Shown: piece by piece, positions 8,116-16,626 of the stretch | Layout: the number at the start of each line of letters is the position of its first letter | How positions within the stretch are numbered: the stretch's first letter is position 1 | Assembly: GCF_902506375.1 (NCBI RefSeq) | Contig: NZ_LR733284.1 | Location: forward strand, 2,837,092-2,901,091 | Length of the DNA: 64,000 nt | Direction of reading: 5' to 3' | Origin: Microbacterium sp. 8M | Lineage (GTDB): Bacteria > Actinomycetota > Actinomycetes > Actinomycetales > Microbacteriaceae | Made by a program: the position numbers and the translations under genes | Notes under the pieces: generated by a model | Databases searched by the model: none | What the model was told of the DNA's origin: nothing | Seen by the model: the letters and a program-made list of their open reading frames with translations, nothing else

Positions 8116-9186
8116 TCAGTGCGCGGACACGAAGTCGGCGTAGCGGCGCATCGCCGCGGCGACGGCGGCGGGATCCGCGCCGGGCTCGGTGCCGAAGAGC
8201 TCCGGCACGGGGTCGTCGCGGTGCCGGCCCACGGCGGCGGAGTGCGTCCAGGCGCCCACGATGCGGCCCCCGGCGAGCAGACTCGCTCGCACCATGCCGT
8301 TCTTGCCCGGGCCGATGAGCGCCATGCTCTCGGGTGACGCCACGGGCGTGCGGTCGGCGTAGGAGATGTAGTACTCGTCGAACATCGGCAGGGCCAGCAC
8401 GCCCGCGTCGTCGGCTCCTGCCGCACGACGCGGGCGTGCCCCGCCGACGAACACGCCTTCGGCCTGCTCTGCGACGCGCGCCCGCCCGCGCTCCGCGGCC
8501 TCGCGCGCCGCCATGATCGGCAGGCCGGCCCACCACGCGAAGTCGTCCACGGTGGCCGGGCCGTGCCCATCGACGTAGCGGACGAAGAGCTCCGCGAGCG
8601 GATCCGCGGGCGGCAGGGTCTCAGGGATCCAGTCCTCCGCCAGCACGAACAGCTGCTCCCGGGAGACGGCGTCGTCGCGATGCACCACCGGGCCCTGTAC
8701 GAGCACGCCGCGCACGTTGAGCGCGTAGATCAGGTGCACGCCGCGCTGCCCCGAAGGGTCGACGCCGATGCCCGCGAGATCGTCGAACAGCTGCGCCCGG
8801 GTGCGGCCGCCGTCGGCGAGCCTCTCCCGGAACGTCTTCTCGACGCGGGCGATGAGTGCCCCGTCGATCCCGAGCTGGCGGTGGCGCGCGGCGGCCTGGC
8901 GGAACTGCCGTTCCCCGGTCACCGACAGCACCCAGCGCACGTCCTCGGCCGGGACGATGTGCAGCGTGCCCCGCATGGTGTGCGTGCGGACCAGCTCGCC
9001 GCGGTCGAACGCCGCGTCGGCGGCCGCAAGCGTGGGCGTCCCCGCGGAGCGGATGCCCAGGGCCCACCGCCCGCCCAGGAACTCCTGCGCCTGCACCGCG
9101 AGCATGTGCCGGGCGGCGGCCACGGGGGTGCGGGCGGGGGCGGTGAGCCGGTGCGAGCGCAGCCGCTCGCGCAGGAGTGCCGTCAT
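8116..9186 (-). CDS. AlkZ-like winged-helix protein (HTH_42; candidate DNA glycosylase)
   Basis: A 356-residue protein of the winged-helix HTH_42 family, which includes the DNA glycosylases AlkZ (Streptomyces) and YcaQ/AlkX (E. coli) that unhook interstrand crosslinks or remove bulky alkyl adducts. Near the N-terminus it has LAVQAQEF (Gln32-Ala-Gln34), corresponding to the catalytic Q-x-Q/D motif. HTMRGTLH, WAGL and the C-terminal PMFDEYYISYADR region are also family hallmarks. I chose the ATG at 9186 because the longer ORF would overlap the divergent gene at 9327. Glycosylase activity is inferred from the family. Confidence 0.75.
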   Translation of the reverse strand: MTALLRERLRSHRLTAPARTPVAAARHMLAVQAQEFLGGRWALGIRSAGTPTLAAADAAFDRGELVRTHTMRGTLHIVPAEDVRWVLSVTGERQFRQAAARHRQLGIDGALIARVEKTFRERLADGGRTRAQLFDDLAGIGVDPSGQRGVHLIYALNVRGVLVQGPVVHRDDAVSREQLFVLAEDWIPETLPPADPLAELFVRYVDGHGPATVDDFAWWAGLPIMAAREAAERGRARVAEQAEGVFVGGARPRRAAGADDAGVLALPMFDEYYISYADRTPVASPESMALIGPGKNGMVRASLLAGGRIVGAWTHSAAVGRHRDDPVPELFGTEPGADPAAVAAAMRRYADFVSAH

Positions 9187-9326
9187 GGCTCCATGATGCC
9201 GTGAGGCGCCGACATGCGGTCCCCGCATCGCCCCGGAACCGGCGGGATCCGATGAGTTCCCTATGACCGCGCTCAAGGGGGCCGATTCTTGGACTTCTCT
9301 GTCAGGACGGCGCCGACGATGGTGCC

Positions 9327-10739
9327 ATGGCAACGCTCAGCACCCTCGCCCCGGCACCTCGCCCGCTCAGCGCGCCGGCGCGCCGGCTGCGGCCGACCCT
9401 GTGGCGGCTGTGCGCGGTGACTCTGATCTGGGCGACCAGCCTGTTCGTGCTCGCACTGTGGGTGAGCGGCGCCGGGATCCAGTCGCTGCTGGCCTTCGAC
9501 GGCGACACGCTCACCACGCTGGGACGCCTGACCGGTCTGGTCTCGGCGAACCTGCTGCTGTACCAGGTGCTGCTCATGGCGCGCGTGCCCGTGTTCGAGC
9601 ACGGGTTCGGGCGGGACGGCGTCACGCGCCTCCACCGCCTCGTCGGGTTCTGGTCGTTCTGGCTGCTGATGGCGCACCTGGTGCTCATCACGGCCGGATA
9701 TGCGGTCACCTCACACACCGACGTGCTCGTGCAGGCATGGGACTTCGTGTGGGACTACCCGGGCATGCTGCTGGCGACCGCCGGCACGGCGCTGCTGATC
9801 CTCGTCGTCGTGACCTCGATCCGCCGCGCCCGCCGCCGGCTGCGGTACGAGTCCTGGCACCTGCTGCATCTTTACGGCTACCTGGGCGTGGGACTGGCGA
9901 TCCCGCACATGCTGTGGACCGGCGCCGACTTCACCGCCTCCGCGGGCGCGACCATGTACTGGTGGGGACTGTGGGCCGTCACCGCCGCGTGCGTGCTGTG
10001 GTTCCGCGTGGCCGTGCCGCTGATCCGCAGCGCGCGTCATGGCCTGCGGGTGGTCGCGGTCTCCCGTGACGGTCAGGACGGCGTGTCCGTCCGCGTCGCC
10101 GGGCGCGACGTGCACCGGCTGCGCGCCCGGGCCGGGCAGTTCTTCATCTGGCGCTTCCTGGACGGACCGGGTTGGACGCGCGGGCACCCGTTCTCGCTCG
10201 CCGCGGATCCCTCGGGCAGCGAGCTGGTCATCTCCGCGCGCCGGGTCGGCGACGGCACGGATCGCCTCGCCGAGCTCCGCCCCGGCACCCGGGTCATGGT
10301 CGAGGGCCCCTACGGGCACATGACCGGCGAGCGCAGGAGCGGATCCCGGCTGCTCATGCTCGGCGCAGGGGCCGGCGTCGCGCCGCTCGTCGCCCTTCTG
10401 GAATCCGAGCCCTACGCGCCGGGCGAGGCGATCCTCGTGACCCGCGACCACTCCGCGGGGCACGGCCTGCGCCGCGCGGAGATCGACCGCCTCGTGCTGG
10501 CCCGCGGGGTCGTGCACTACACGCTGCACGGCCGCCGCGCCGCGAGCGGCACGAGCTGGGTCCCCGCGACTCATGCGCAGTGGGACGGTGCCCGGCTGCT
10601 GCAGCGCATCGCCGGGGATCTGTCCGCGTACGACGTGTACCTGTGCGGACCGATCCCGTGGATGCAGAGCATCCGCCGCGACCTCCGCCGGGCGGGCGTC
10701 GACGCCTCCCGCATCCACAGCGAGGCCTTCGCCGTCTGA
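9327..10739 (+). CDS. Ferric-reductase-like transmembrane flavoprotein
   Basis: A 470-residue membrane oxidoreductase. The N-terminal half has about six helices with paired histidines (HRLVGFWSFWLLMAHL, SWHLLHLYGYLG, AIPHM) able to hold two b-haems. The C-terminal half is a ferredoxin-NADP+ reductase-like module: FAD motif GHPFSLA, GPYGHMTG, NAD(P) motif LGAGAGVAPLVALL and CGPIPWM near the end. It would move electrons from cytosolic NAD(P)H through the membrane. It heads a three-gene operon with an FMN-carrier protein and ApbE, so its likely acceptor is covalently bound FMN outside the membrane. Confidence 0.85.
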   Translation: MATLSTLAPAPRPLSAPARRLRPTLWRLCAVTLIWATSLFVLALWVSGAGIQSLLAFDGDTLTTLGRLTGLVSANLLLYQVLLMARVPVFEHGFGRDGVTRLHRLVGFWSFWLLMAHLVLITAGYAVTSHTDVLVQAWDFVWDYPGMLLATAGTALLILVVVTSIRRARRRLRYESWHLLHLYGYLGVGLAIPHMLWTGADFTASAGATMYWWGLWAVTAACVLWFRVAVPLIRSARHGLRVVAVSRDGQDGVSVRVAGRDVHRLRARAGQFFIWRFLDGPGWTRGHPFSLAADPSGSELVISARRVGDGTDRLAELRPGTRVMVEGPYGHMTGERRSGSRLLMLGAGAGVAPLVALLESEPYAPGEAILVTRDHSAGHGLRRAEIDRLVLARGVVHYTLHGRRAASGTSWVPATHAQWDGARLLQRIAGDLSAYDVYLCGPIPWMQSIRRDLRRAGVDASRIHSEAFAV

Positions 10740-10776
10740 GCGACCGAGCGGCCCGACCCGACCAGGAGAGAGCATC

Positions 10777-11316
10777 ATGAAGAAGATCGTCTACGGCATC
10801 CTCGCCACCATCACGGGCCTGGTGCTGCTGTTCAGCTACCGCACCTCTCTGGAAGCCGTGGCGCCCGCAGCGAGCGCCGCCACGACCAGGAACACGGCCG
10901 GCAGCACATCGACCGGCTCCGCAGCGGGATCGACGTCGAGCGGATCGTCGGGATCAGGATCCACGGGATCCGGATCCACGGGATCCGGATCCACGACGTC
11001 CGGATCCGCTTCCGGGACGACGACCTCGACGGGGCTCAAGGACGGCACGTTCACGGGCCAGGCGGCCGACACCCGCTACGGCGCCGTGCAGGTCGCGATC
11101 ACGGTCTCCGGCGGGCGGATCACCGATGTGACGGTGCCGCAGTATCCGAACACGGAGCGCCGTGACGAGGAGATCAACGCGCAGGCGCTCCCGATCCTCA
11201 TCGACGAGACGAAGAGCGCGCAGTCCGCCCAGATCGACATGGTGTCCGGCGCCACCTTCACCTCCGACGGCTACACCCAGTCGCTGCAGAGCGCGATCGA
11301 CCAGGCGAAGGCATGA
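10777..11316 (+). CDS. Exported FMN-binding domain protein with Gly/Ser/Thr-rich linker
   Basis: A 179-residue protein: an N-terminal membrane/signal helix (residues about 3-22), a low-complexity Gly-Ser-Thr linker (about 40-85), then an FMN-binding domain of the RnfG/NqrC type. The SGATFTSDGY motif places the flavin-accepting Thr at residue 160. The linker DNA is a GGATCC-rich tandem run (10970-11005). AGGAGAG precedes the ATG. ApbE, encoded next with an ATGA overlap, should attach FMN to Thr160. It resembles the flavinylated carriers of extracellular electron-transfer systems. Confidence 0.88.
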   Translation: MKKIVYGILATITGLVLLFSYRTSLEAVAPAASAATTRNTAGSTSTGSAAGSTSSGSSGSGSTGSGSTGSGSTTSGSASGTTTSTGLKDGTFTGQAADTRYGAVQVAITVSGGRITDVTVPQYPNTERRDEEINAQALPILIDETKSAQSAQIDMVSGATFTSDGYTQSLQSAIDQAKA

Positions 11317-12197
11317 GCGTCCCCGCCGCGGCGTCCGGCAGCCGTTCCGGCACGCCCACTCCCGCACGTCCCGCCGCCCCGCACCGGCAGGTGCGCACCG
11401 CAGAACTCATGGGCACGGTGGCGAGTGTGCACGTGCTCACCGTCGACCGCTCCCCCGCGCCCGCACTCGCAGTCCGGATCTCCGCGGCGCAGGATGCCGC
11501 GATCGCCCAGCTGCACGAGATCGATGCGCTGTTCTCGCCGTTCCGCCCGGACTCCCAGATCTCGCTGCTGCGCGCCGGCGAGCTGCGCGCAGGCGACGCC
11601 GACCCGCGCATCGCAGAGGTCGCGGAGGCGTGCGCACGGCTCGCCGAGGCCAGCGGCGGCCGCTTCGACGCGCACCGGCAGGGATGGTTCGACCCGACCG
11701 GCTACGTCAAGGGGTGGGCCGTCGAACGCGCCGCCGTGCGGCACCTCGCGCCGCTGCTCTCGGAGCCGGGGGTGGTCGCCGTGGCGCTCTCCGCGGGCGG
11801 GGACATGCAGCTGCTCACCGCGGCGGACGCCGACTGGACGTGGAGCATCGGCATCGCGGACCCCGACCGCGCCGGCGAGCTGCGCGCGCGGATACCCTTG
11901 CGCGAGGGCGCGGTCGCGACGTCCGGGCCTTCCGAGCGCGGTGCGCACATCGTCGATCCGCGCACGGGCGCCGCCGTGGCGGACGCCCCTACCGCGACGG
12001 TGATCGCGGACCGGCTGAGCGACGCCGACGCCTGGGCGACCGTCGCCGTGGTCGCCGGGTTCGACGACCTGACCTGGCTGCGCGCGGCGCCCGACTGCTC
12101 GGGGGTGCTGATCGCGCCCGACGGCCGGATCCGCCGCTGGACGCACGGTGTCGAGGTCGTCGCCGCCGAGGATCCGGATCCGCGCGCTCCTCGGTGA
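11313..12197 (+). CDS. apbE: FAD:protein FMN transferase
   Basis: A 294-residue ApbE-family enzyme that transfers FMN from FAD to a Thr of its partner. MGTVASVHV, the helix with EIDALFSPF, GWFDPTGYVKGWAVERA, SAGGDM and the TSGPSERGAHIVDPRTG segment are family signatures. No lipobox is seen at the N-terminus, so it may work in the cytosol or be exported by other means. It overlaps the FMN-carrier gene by ATGA, which makes that protein the obvious substrate. The gene ends 26 bp before the convergent histidine kinase gene. Confidence 0.92.
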   Translation: MSVPAAASGSRSGTPTPARPAAPHRQVRTAELMGTVASVHVLTVDRSPAPALAVRISAAQDAAIAQLHEIDALFSPFRPDSQISLLRAGELRAGDADPRIAEVAEACARLAEASGGRFDAHRQGWFDPTGYVKGWAVERAAVRHLAPLLSEPGVVAVALSAGGDMQLLTAADADWTWSIGIADPDRAGELRARIPLREGAVATSGPSERGAHIVDPRTGAAVADAPTATVIADRLSDADAWATVAVVAGFDDLTWLRAAPDCSGVLIAPDGRIRRWTHGVEVVAAEDPDPRAPR

Positions 12198-12223
12198 GCG
12201 CGGGACCCGACGGGCGGCCGCCG

Positions 12224-13240
12224 TCAGTGCGCGCCCGGCGCGACGGGGAGCCGCAGCAGGAACGTCGTGCCCTCCGCAGAGGAGCGCTCCACGGCGACCG
12301 AGCCGCCGTAGCGGGTCGCCATGTCGCGGACCAGCGCGAGCCCCAGGCCGAACCCCCGGCGCCGCCCGGTCTCCGGTCCGCGGGCGAAGCGGGTGAAGAT
12401 GCGCTCGCGCTCCGCCTCCGGCACGCCGGGGCCGCGGTCGGCGACGCGCAGCTCCGCGCTGCCGTGTCCCGCACCGTGGCCGGGGACGAGCGACAGGTCC
12501 ACGGCGGTGCCGACCGGCGCATGCTGCACGGCGTTGTCGAGGAGCGCCGTGCAGAGCCGGGTCAGGGTCACCGCGGGTACGGCGACCGCGATGCCCGCGG
12601 CGAGCTCCGCCCGCAGCTCCACGCCCGCGCTCTCGGCGATCGGGCGGACCAGCTCGAGCGCCGCGCGCGCCGCGTCGGCCGCGTCCGAGGTCGCCGTCTC
12701 CACAGGGCCCTGGTCGGCCTGGGCGGCGAGCAACAGCTCCGTGAGAATCGCATCCATGGCGGCGGTGTCTCCGCGCAGGCGCTCCAGCGCGTCCTCGATG
12801 TCCTCGCCGCGCGCCACACGGCGCTGCAGGATCTGCACGCGGCTCGAGAGCGCCGTCAGCGGTGTGCGCAGCTCGTGGCTCGCGTCGGCCACGAAGTCGC
12901 GCTGCGCACGCAGCGCCGTCTCCAGCGGCGCCACCGCGCGCCGGGCCGTCAACCACGCGATGACCCCGAGCAGCGCGACGCCGATCGCGCCCAGCACGAT
13001 CACCCAGGGCAGCACCCGGTCGACGTCCACGACGATGTGGTCCGGGTTCCCCCCGAGCGCCCCGGCGCGGAACCGGTCCGGCCGGCCACCGTCATCGTCC
13101 TGCGGGCGCGATGTCGAGAGGATCACGGCGACGAGGATCCCGACGCCCGCCGCCATGACGATCGCCGAGGCGACGCCGGTCCACACGCCGATCTGACGCG
13201 CGGACCGGCGCACGCGCTCGCGATCGGCCGATGCGCTCAT
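12224..13240 (-). CDS. Two-component sensor histidine kinase
   Basis: A 338-residue membrane kinase. Two transmembrane helices (about residues 18-40 and 85-110) flank a very short extracytoplasmic loop, so the sensed signal may be in or near the membrane. The H-box DFVADASHELRTPL contains the phosphorylated His; N-box LLDNAVQHAP, G1 DRGPGVP, F-box and G2 GFGLGLALV follow. ATG at 13240 overlaps the response-regulator stop (ATGA), so kinase follows regulator in one operon. It faces the flavin electron-transfer operon and is a reasonable controller for it. Confidence 0.93.
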   Translation of the reverse strand: MSASADRERVRRSARQIGVWTGVASAIVMAAGVGILVAVILSTSRPQDDDGGRPDRFRAGALGGNPDHIVVDVDRVLPWVIVLGAIGVALLGVIAWLTARRAVAPLETALRAQRDFVADASHELRTPLTALSSRVQILQRRVARGEDIEDALERLRGDTAAMDAILTELLLAAQADQGPVETATSDAADAARAALELVRPIAESAGVELRAELAAGIAVAVPAVTLTRLCTALLDNAVQHAPVGTAVDLSLVPGHGAGHGSAELRVADRGPGVPEAERERIFTRFARGPETGRRRGFGLGLALVRDMATRYGGSVAVERSSAEGTTFLLRLPVAPGAH

Positions 13241-13905
13241 GCCGGATTCCCCGCGCGATAGCCGCGCCCGCGCACGGTGTCGATCATCTCCGGCGTGGTC
13301 TTGCGCCGGATGTAGTGCACGTAGGTGTCGACCGTGCCGATCCCGTCGGCCGAGGTGAACACGCCGCGGAGGATCTCCTCGCGGCGGAACACGCGCTCCG
13401 GGCTCGCGGACAGGAACTCGAGGAACGCGGATTCGGTCGCCGTGAGCGAGACCCGCGCTCCGGTCGGCGAATGCAGCACCCAGGAGTCCGGGATGAAGGT
13501 CCACTCGCCGATCGACCGCCGCCGCCCCTGCGCCTCGAAGCCCCGCCGCAGGGCGCGCAGGCGCGCCAGGAGCTCGTCGAAGTCGAACGGCTTCGTGAGG
13601 TAGTCGTTCGCCCCCGCGTCCAGTCCCTCGACCCGGTCCGGAACCGCGCCGAGCGCCGTCAGCATGAGCACCGGCGTGGTGATCCGCGCCGTGCGGACCG
13701 CCTCGACGAGACTCGCCCCGTCCAGACCCGGAAGCCGCCGATCCACGAGCATCACGTCGTAGCGCTCGTCCAGTGCGCGGCGCAGCGCGACCTGCCCGTC
13801 GGTGACGTGATCGACGGCGTAGGACTCGCCGAGCACCTCGAGGGTCATCTCGGCGATGTCGGCGTCGTCCTCCACATAGAGCAGCCGCGGCCGGGGATCG
13901 ATCAT
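13237..13905 (-). CDS. OmpR-family response regulator
   Basis: A 222-residue regulator with a receiver domain (residues about 5-118: acidic EDD, phospho-acceptor Asp in LVDRRLPG, conserved Lys in LTKPFDF) and a winged-helix DNA-binding domain (about 125-222, ending VRGRGYRAG). AGGAGG precedes the ATG by 7 nt. It is co-translated with the kinase at 12224-13240. The target is not visible; the adjacent ferric-reductase/FMN/ApbE operon is the best guess. Confidence 0.95.
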   Translation of the reverse strand: MIDPRPRLLYVEDDADIAEMTLEVLGESYAVDHVTDGQVALRRALDERYDVMLVDRRLPGLDGASLVEAVRTARITTPVLMLTALGAVPDRVEGLDAGANDYLTKPFDFDELLARLRALRRGFEAQGRRRSIGEWTFIPDSWVLHSPTGARVSLTATESAFLEFLSASPERVFRREEILRGVFTSADGIGTVDTYVHYIRRKTTPEMIDTVRGRGYRAGNPA

Positions 13906-13976
13906 GCGGGCCTCCTGTCCCCAGGATCACACCACACGGACTCCAAGACGAGACCCAGGAAGCGCCCCCGCGCGCG

Positions 13977-15428
13977 TCAGCCCTGCAGCGTCACCTCGCG
14001 GCGCACCGGCAGCACCACCGGGTGCGAGCCCGCCATGACCTCCAGCACGCGGATGACCTGGCTGGAGTAGCCGAACTCGTTGTCGTACCAGACGTAGAGG
14101 ATCACGTCGGTGCCGTTCGCGATGGTCGCGAGCCCGTCGACGATGCCGGCACGGTGGGATCCGACGAAGTCGGTGGAGACGACCTCGGGCGATTCCACGT
14201 AGTCGATCTGCTGGCGCAGCTTGGAGTGCAGCGACACGCGGCGCAGGTAGTCGTTGATTTCGGCCTTCTCGGCGGGACGCTCGAGCGTCAGGTGCAGCAC
14301 CGCGAGGGAGACGTCGGGAGTGGGCACGCGGATCGCGGATCCGGTGAGCTTGCCCGCGAGCTCCGGCAGGGCGCGGGCGACGGCCTTCGCCGCGCCGGTC
14401 TCGGTGATCACCATGTTCAGCACGGCGGAGCGGCCGCGGCGGTCGCCGGAGTGGAAGTTGTCGATGAGGTTCTGGTCGTTGGTGAACGAGTGCACCGTCT
14501 CGACGTGGCCGCGGACGATGCCGTACGCCTCGTCGACGGCCTTGAGAACCGGCGTGATCGCGTTGGTCGTGCAGGAGGCGGCGGACAGGATCCGGTCGCC
14601 GTCCTCGATCGTGTCGTGGTTGATCCCGTGCACGATGTTCTTCAGGTCGCCCTTGCCGGGGGCGGTGAGCAGCACGCGCGCGACGCCGGTGGACTCGAGG
14701 TGGCGGCTCAGGCCCGCCTCGTCGCGCCAGCGCCCGGTGTTGTCCACCACGATCGCGTCGTGGATGCCGTAGGCGGTGTAGTCGATCGTCGCGGGGTCGT
14801 TCGAGTAGATGACCTGGATCCGGGTGCCGTTCGCGATGATCTGCGAGTTCTCCTCGTCGACGTCGACGGAACCCTCGAAGCGGCCGTGCACCGAGTCGCG
14901 CAGCAGCAGAGATGCGCGCTTGACGAGGTCGTTCTCCGCGCCCTTGCGCACCACGATCGCGCGCAGCCGCAGACCGCTGCCGCCGCCGGTGTGCGCGATG
15001 AGGATGCGCGCCAGGAGGCGCCCGATGCGGCCGAAGCCGTACAGCACCACGTCCGTGGGCTCGGCAGGTGCCGCCTCACCGAGGGCCGGGGCGAGCTCGA
15101 CCCGCAGGCGCTCGACGAGCCCCGCAGGGCCGTCCTGCACGTGCTCCGCGAGCCGGCCCAGGTCGAGCGAGGAAGCCGAGGGCTCCAGCTCCCGCAGCGC
15201 CTCGAGCACCGCGAGCGTGTCCTCGAGCGCGAGCTCGTCGTGCCCGAGGGCGGCGACGCGCTCGTGCACCTCGAGGATCTCGGTCGTGCCCAGGCCGAGC
15301 AGGCGATGCCCGTGCAGCGACGTCACCACGTCGCGATCGCGGTTCAGTCCGCCGATCAGCGGGATCATCCGCTCGGCGAGTTCTTCTCTGGCCTTCCAGT
15401 CGTCGCGGCGCGCGGCGAAGTCGTTCAT
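13977..15428 (-). CDS. gapB: Glyceraldehyde-3-phosphate dehydrogenase, GapB type with N-terminal extension
   Basis: A 483-residue GAPDH. The first ~125 residues are a helical extension absent from the usual 330-residue enzyme; the NAD(P)-binding YGFGRIGRLLARIL motif then begins the core. Catalytic Cys286 is in SAASCTTN, and HSFTNDQN and YDNEFGYSSQV follow. This long type matches GapB of Corynebacterium, which works in the gluconeogenic direction, in keeping with pckG in the same region. The start at 15428 (MNDFAARRD) is supported by AAGGAC upstream; the longer ORF to 15455 is not. Confidence 0.93.
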   Translation of the reverse strand: MNDFAARRDDWKAREELAERMIPLIGGLNRDRDVVTSLHGHRLLGLGTTEILEVHERVAALGHDELALEDTLAVLEALRELEPSASSLDLGRLAEHVQDGPAGLVERLRVELAPALGEAAPAEPTDVVLYGFGRIGRLLARILIAHTGGGSGLRLRAIVVRKGAENDLVKRASLLLRDSVHGRFEGSVDVDEENSQIIANGTRIQVIYSNDPATIDYTAYGIHDAIVVDNTGRWRDEAGLSRHLESTGVARVLLTAPGKGDLKNIVHGINHDTIEDGDRILSAASCTTNAITPVLKAVDEAYGIVRGHVETVHSFTNDQNLIDNFHSGDRRGRSAVLNMVITETGAAKAVARALPELAGKLTGSAIRVPTPDVSLAVLHLTLERPAEKAEINDYLRRVSLHSKLRQQIDYVESPEVVSTDFVGSHRAGIVDGLATIANGTDVILYVWYDNEFGYSSQVIRVLEVMAGSHPVVLPVRREVTLQG

Positions 15429-15660
15429 CGGGGTCCTTGCACACAGTTGCGCCACGGATGCGTGGCGTGGGAATCGGGAGGGGCGGATCCGCCCTCATCC
15501 AGGCTAGGCGCGGTCCGCGACGCGACCCGGCCGTTCCGGGGTGCAAGAAACACCGTTCTTGACGCTGCGCTCAAGGCGAGCGGCGACATTCATCGCCGCC
15601 GGCATGCAAGATCGTCGGTGATCCGGCGTCGAGCGGATCCGGCGCCGCCGTCAGCCGCGG

Positions 15661-16626
15661 TCAGCCCAGGGCAGCGATCGCGTCCCGGAGCACCCCGCCC
15701 GAGGCCTCCAGCGCGGGGGCGGCGATCTCGGCGGAGGCGCCGGTGAAGAGCATCAGCAGCGCGAGCTTGACGGACCCGCCGGCCTCGGCGAGTGCACGGA
15801 CGGCATCGTCCTGCGCGGCGCCGGTGAGCTGGATGAGGGTGCGCACGGAACGAGCGCGCAGCTTCTCGTTCGTGGCCTGCAGATCCACCATCACGCCGCG
15901 GTAGGTCTTGCCGAGGCGGATCATCGACAGCGTCGAGAGCATGTTGACGACGAGCTTCTGCGCCGTGCCGGCCTTGAGCCGGGTGGATCCGGTCACGAAC
16001 TCGGGCCCCACCACGACCTCGATCGGCACGTCGGCCGCGGCGCCGATCGCGGAGCCGGCGTTCGCGGCGATCGCGACCGTGAGCGCGCCGACCTCGCGGG
16101 CGTAGGCGAGACCGCCGAGCACGTACGGCGTGCGCCCCGAGGCGGAGATCCCGACGACCGTGTCGTTCTCGGTCAGGCCGAGGGCGCGCAGGGACTCCGC
16201 CGCCGCGCGATCGTCGTCCTCGGCGTTCTCCACGGCGTCGCGGATCGCGGCGTCGCCGCCGGCGATGAGGCCGACGACCATGCCCGGGTCGGTGCCGAAC
16301 GTGGGCGGGCACTCCGAGGCGTCGAGCACGCCGACCCGGCCCGCCGTGCCCGCCCCGATGTAGATGAGCCGGCCACCGCGGCGGAAGCGCTCCGTGATGC
16401 CGTCGACCGCCTGCGCGATCCGCTCGGCCTGGGCGGCGACCGCTTCCGGCACGCGCCGGTCCTCGGCGTTCATCGCGCGCACGAGCTCCATGGTCGACAG
16501 CAGGTCGAGGTCGCCGCGGGCGGTGTCCGCCTGCTCGGTGGCGAGCCCGGACAGTTCGCCGATCAGCGCGGCCAGGCGCGCGTCCTCGGCCGCGGCATCC
16601 TCCGCGGGCGTGTTCTCATCCGGCAC
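15661..16626 (-). CDS. murQ: N-acetylmuramic acid 6-phosphate etherase
   Basis: A 321-residue SIS-domain enzyme that splits the lactyl ether of MurNAc-6-phosphate to GlcNAc-6-phosphate and D-lactate in cell-wall recycling. Family motifs include GRLIYIGAGTAGRVGVLDASECPPTFG, GISASGRTPYVLG, KAGTAQKLVVNMLST and LMLFTG. It overlaps the upstream sugar kinase gene by 11 bp, so the two are co-transcribed and translationally coupled: the kinase makes the 6-phosphate that MurQ cleaves. The 230-bp gap to gapB holds no recognisable gene. Confidence 0.95.
   Translation of the reverse strand: MPDENTPAEDAAAEDARLAALIGELSGLATEQADTARGDLDLLSTMELVRAMNAEDRRVPEAVAAQAERIAQAVDGITERFRRGGRLIYIGAGTAGRVGVLDASECPPTFGTDPGMVVGLIAGGDAAIRDAVENAEDDDRAAAESLRALGLTENDTVVGISASGRTPYVLGGLAYAREVGALTVAIAANAGSAIGAAADVPIEVVVGPEFVTGSTRLKAGTAQKLVVNMLSTLSMIRLGKTYRGVMVDLQATNEKLRARSVRTLIQLTGAAQDDAVRALAEAGGSVKLALLMLFTGASAEIAAPALEASGGVLRDAIAALG

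Noticed and set aside
15559..15574. Third TetR operator (TTGACGCTGCGCTCAA) between gapB and murQ
   Set aside because: Only TTGA/TCAA ends are symmetric, it is far from the TetR gene, and it does not sit at an evident promoter; likely chance.
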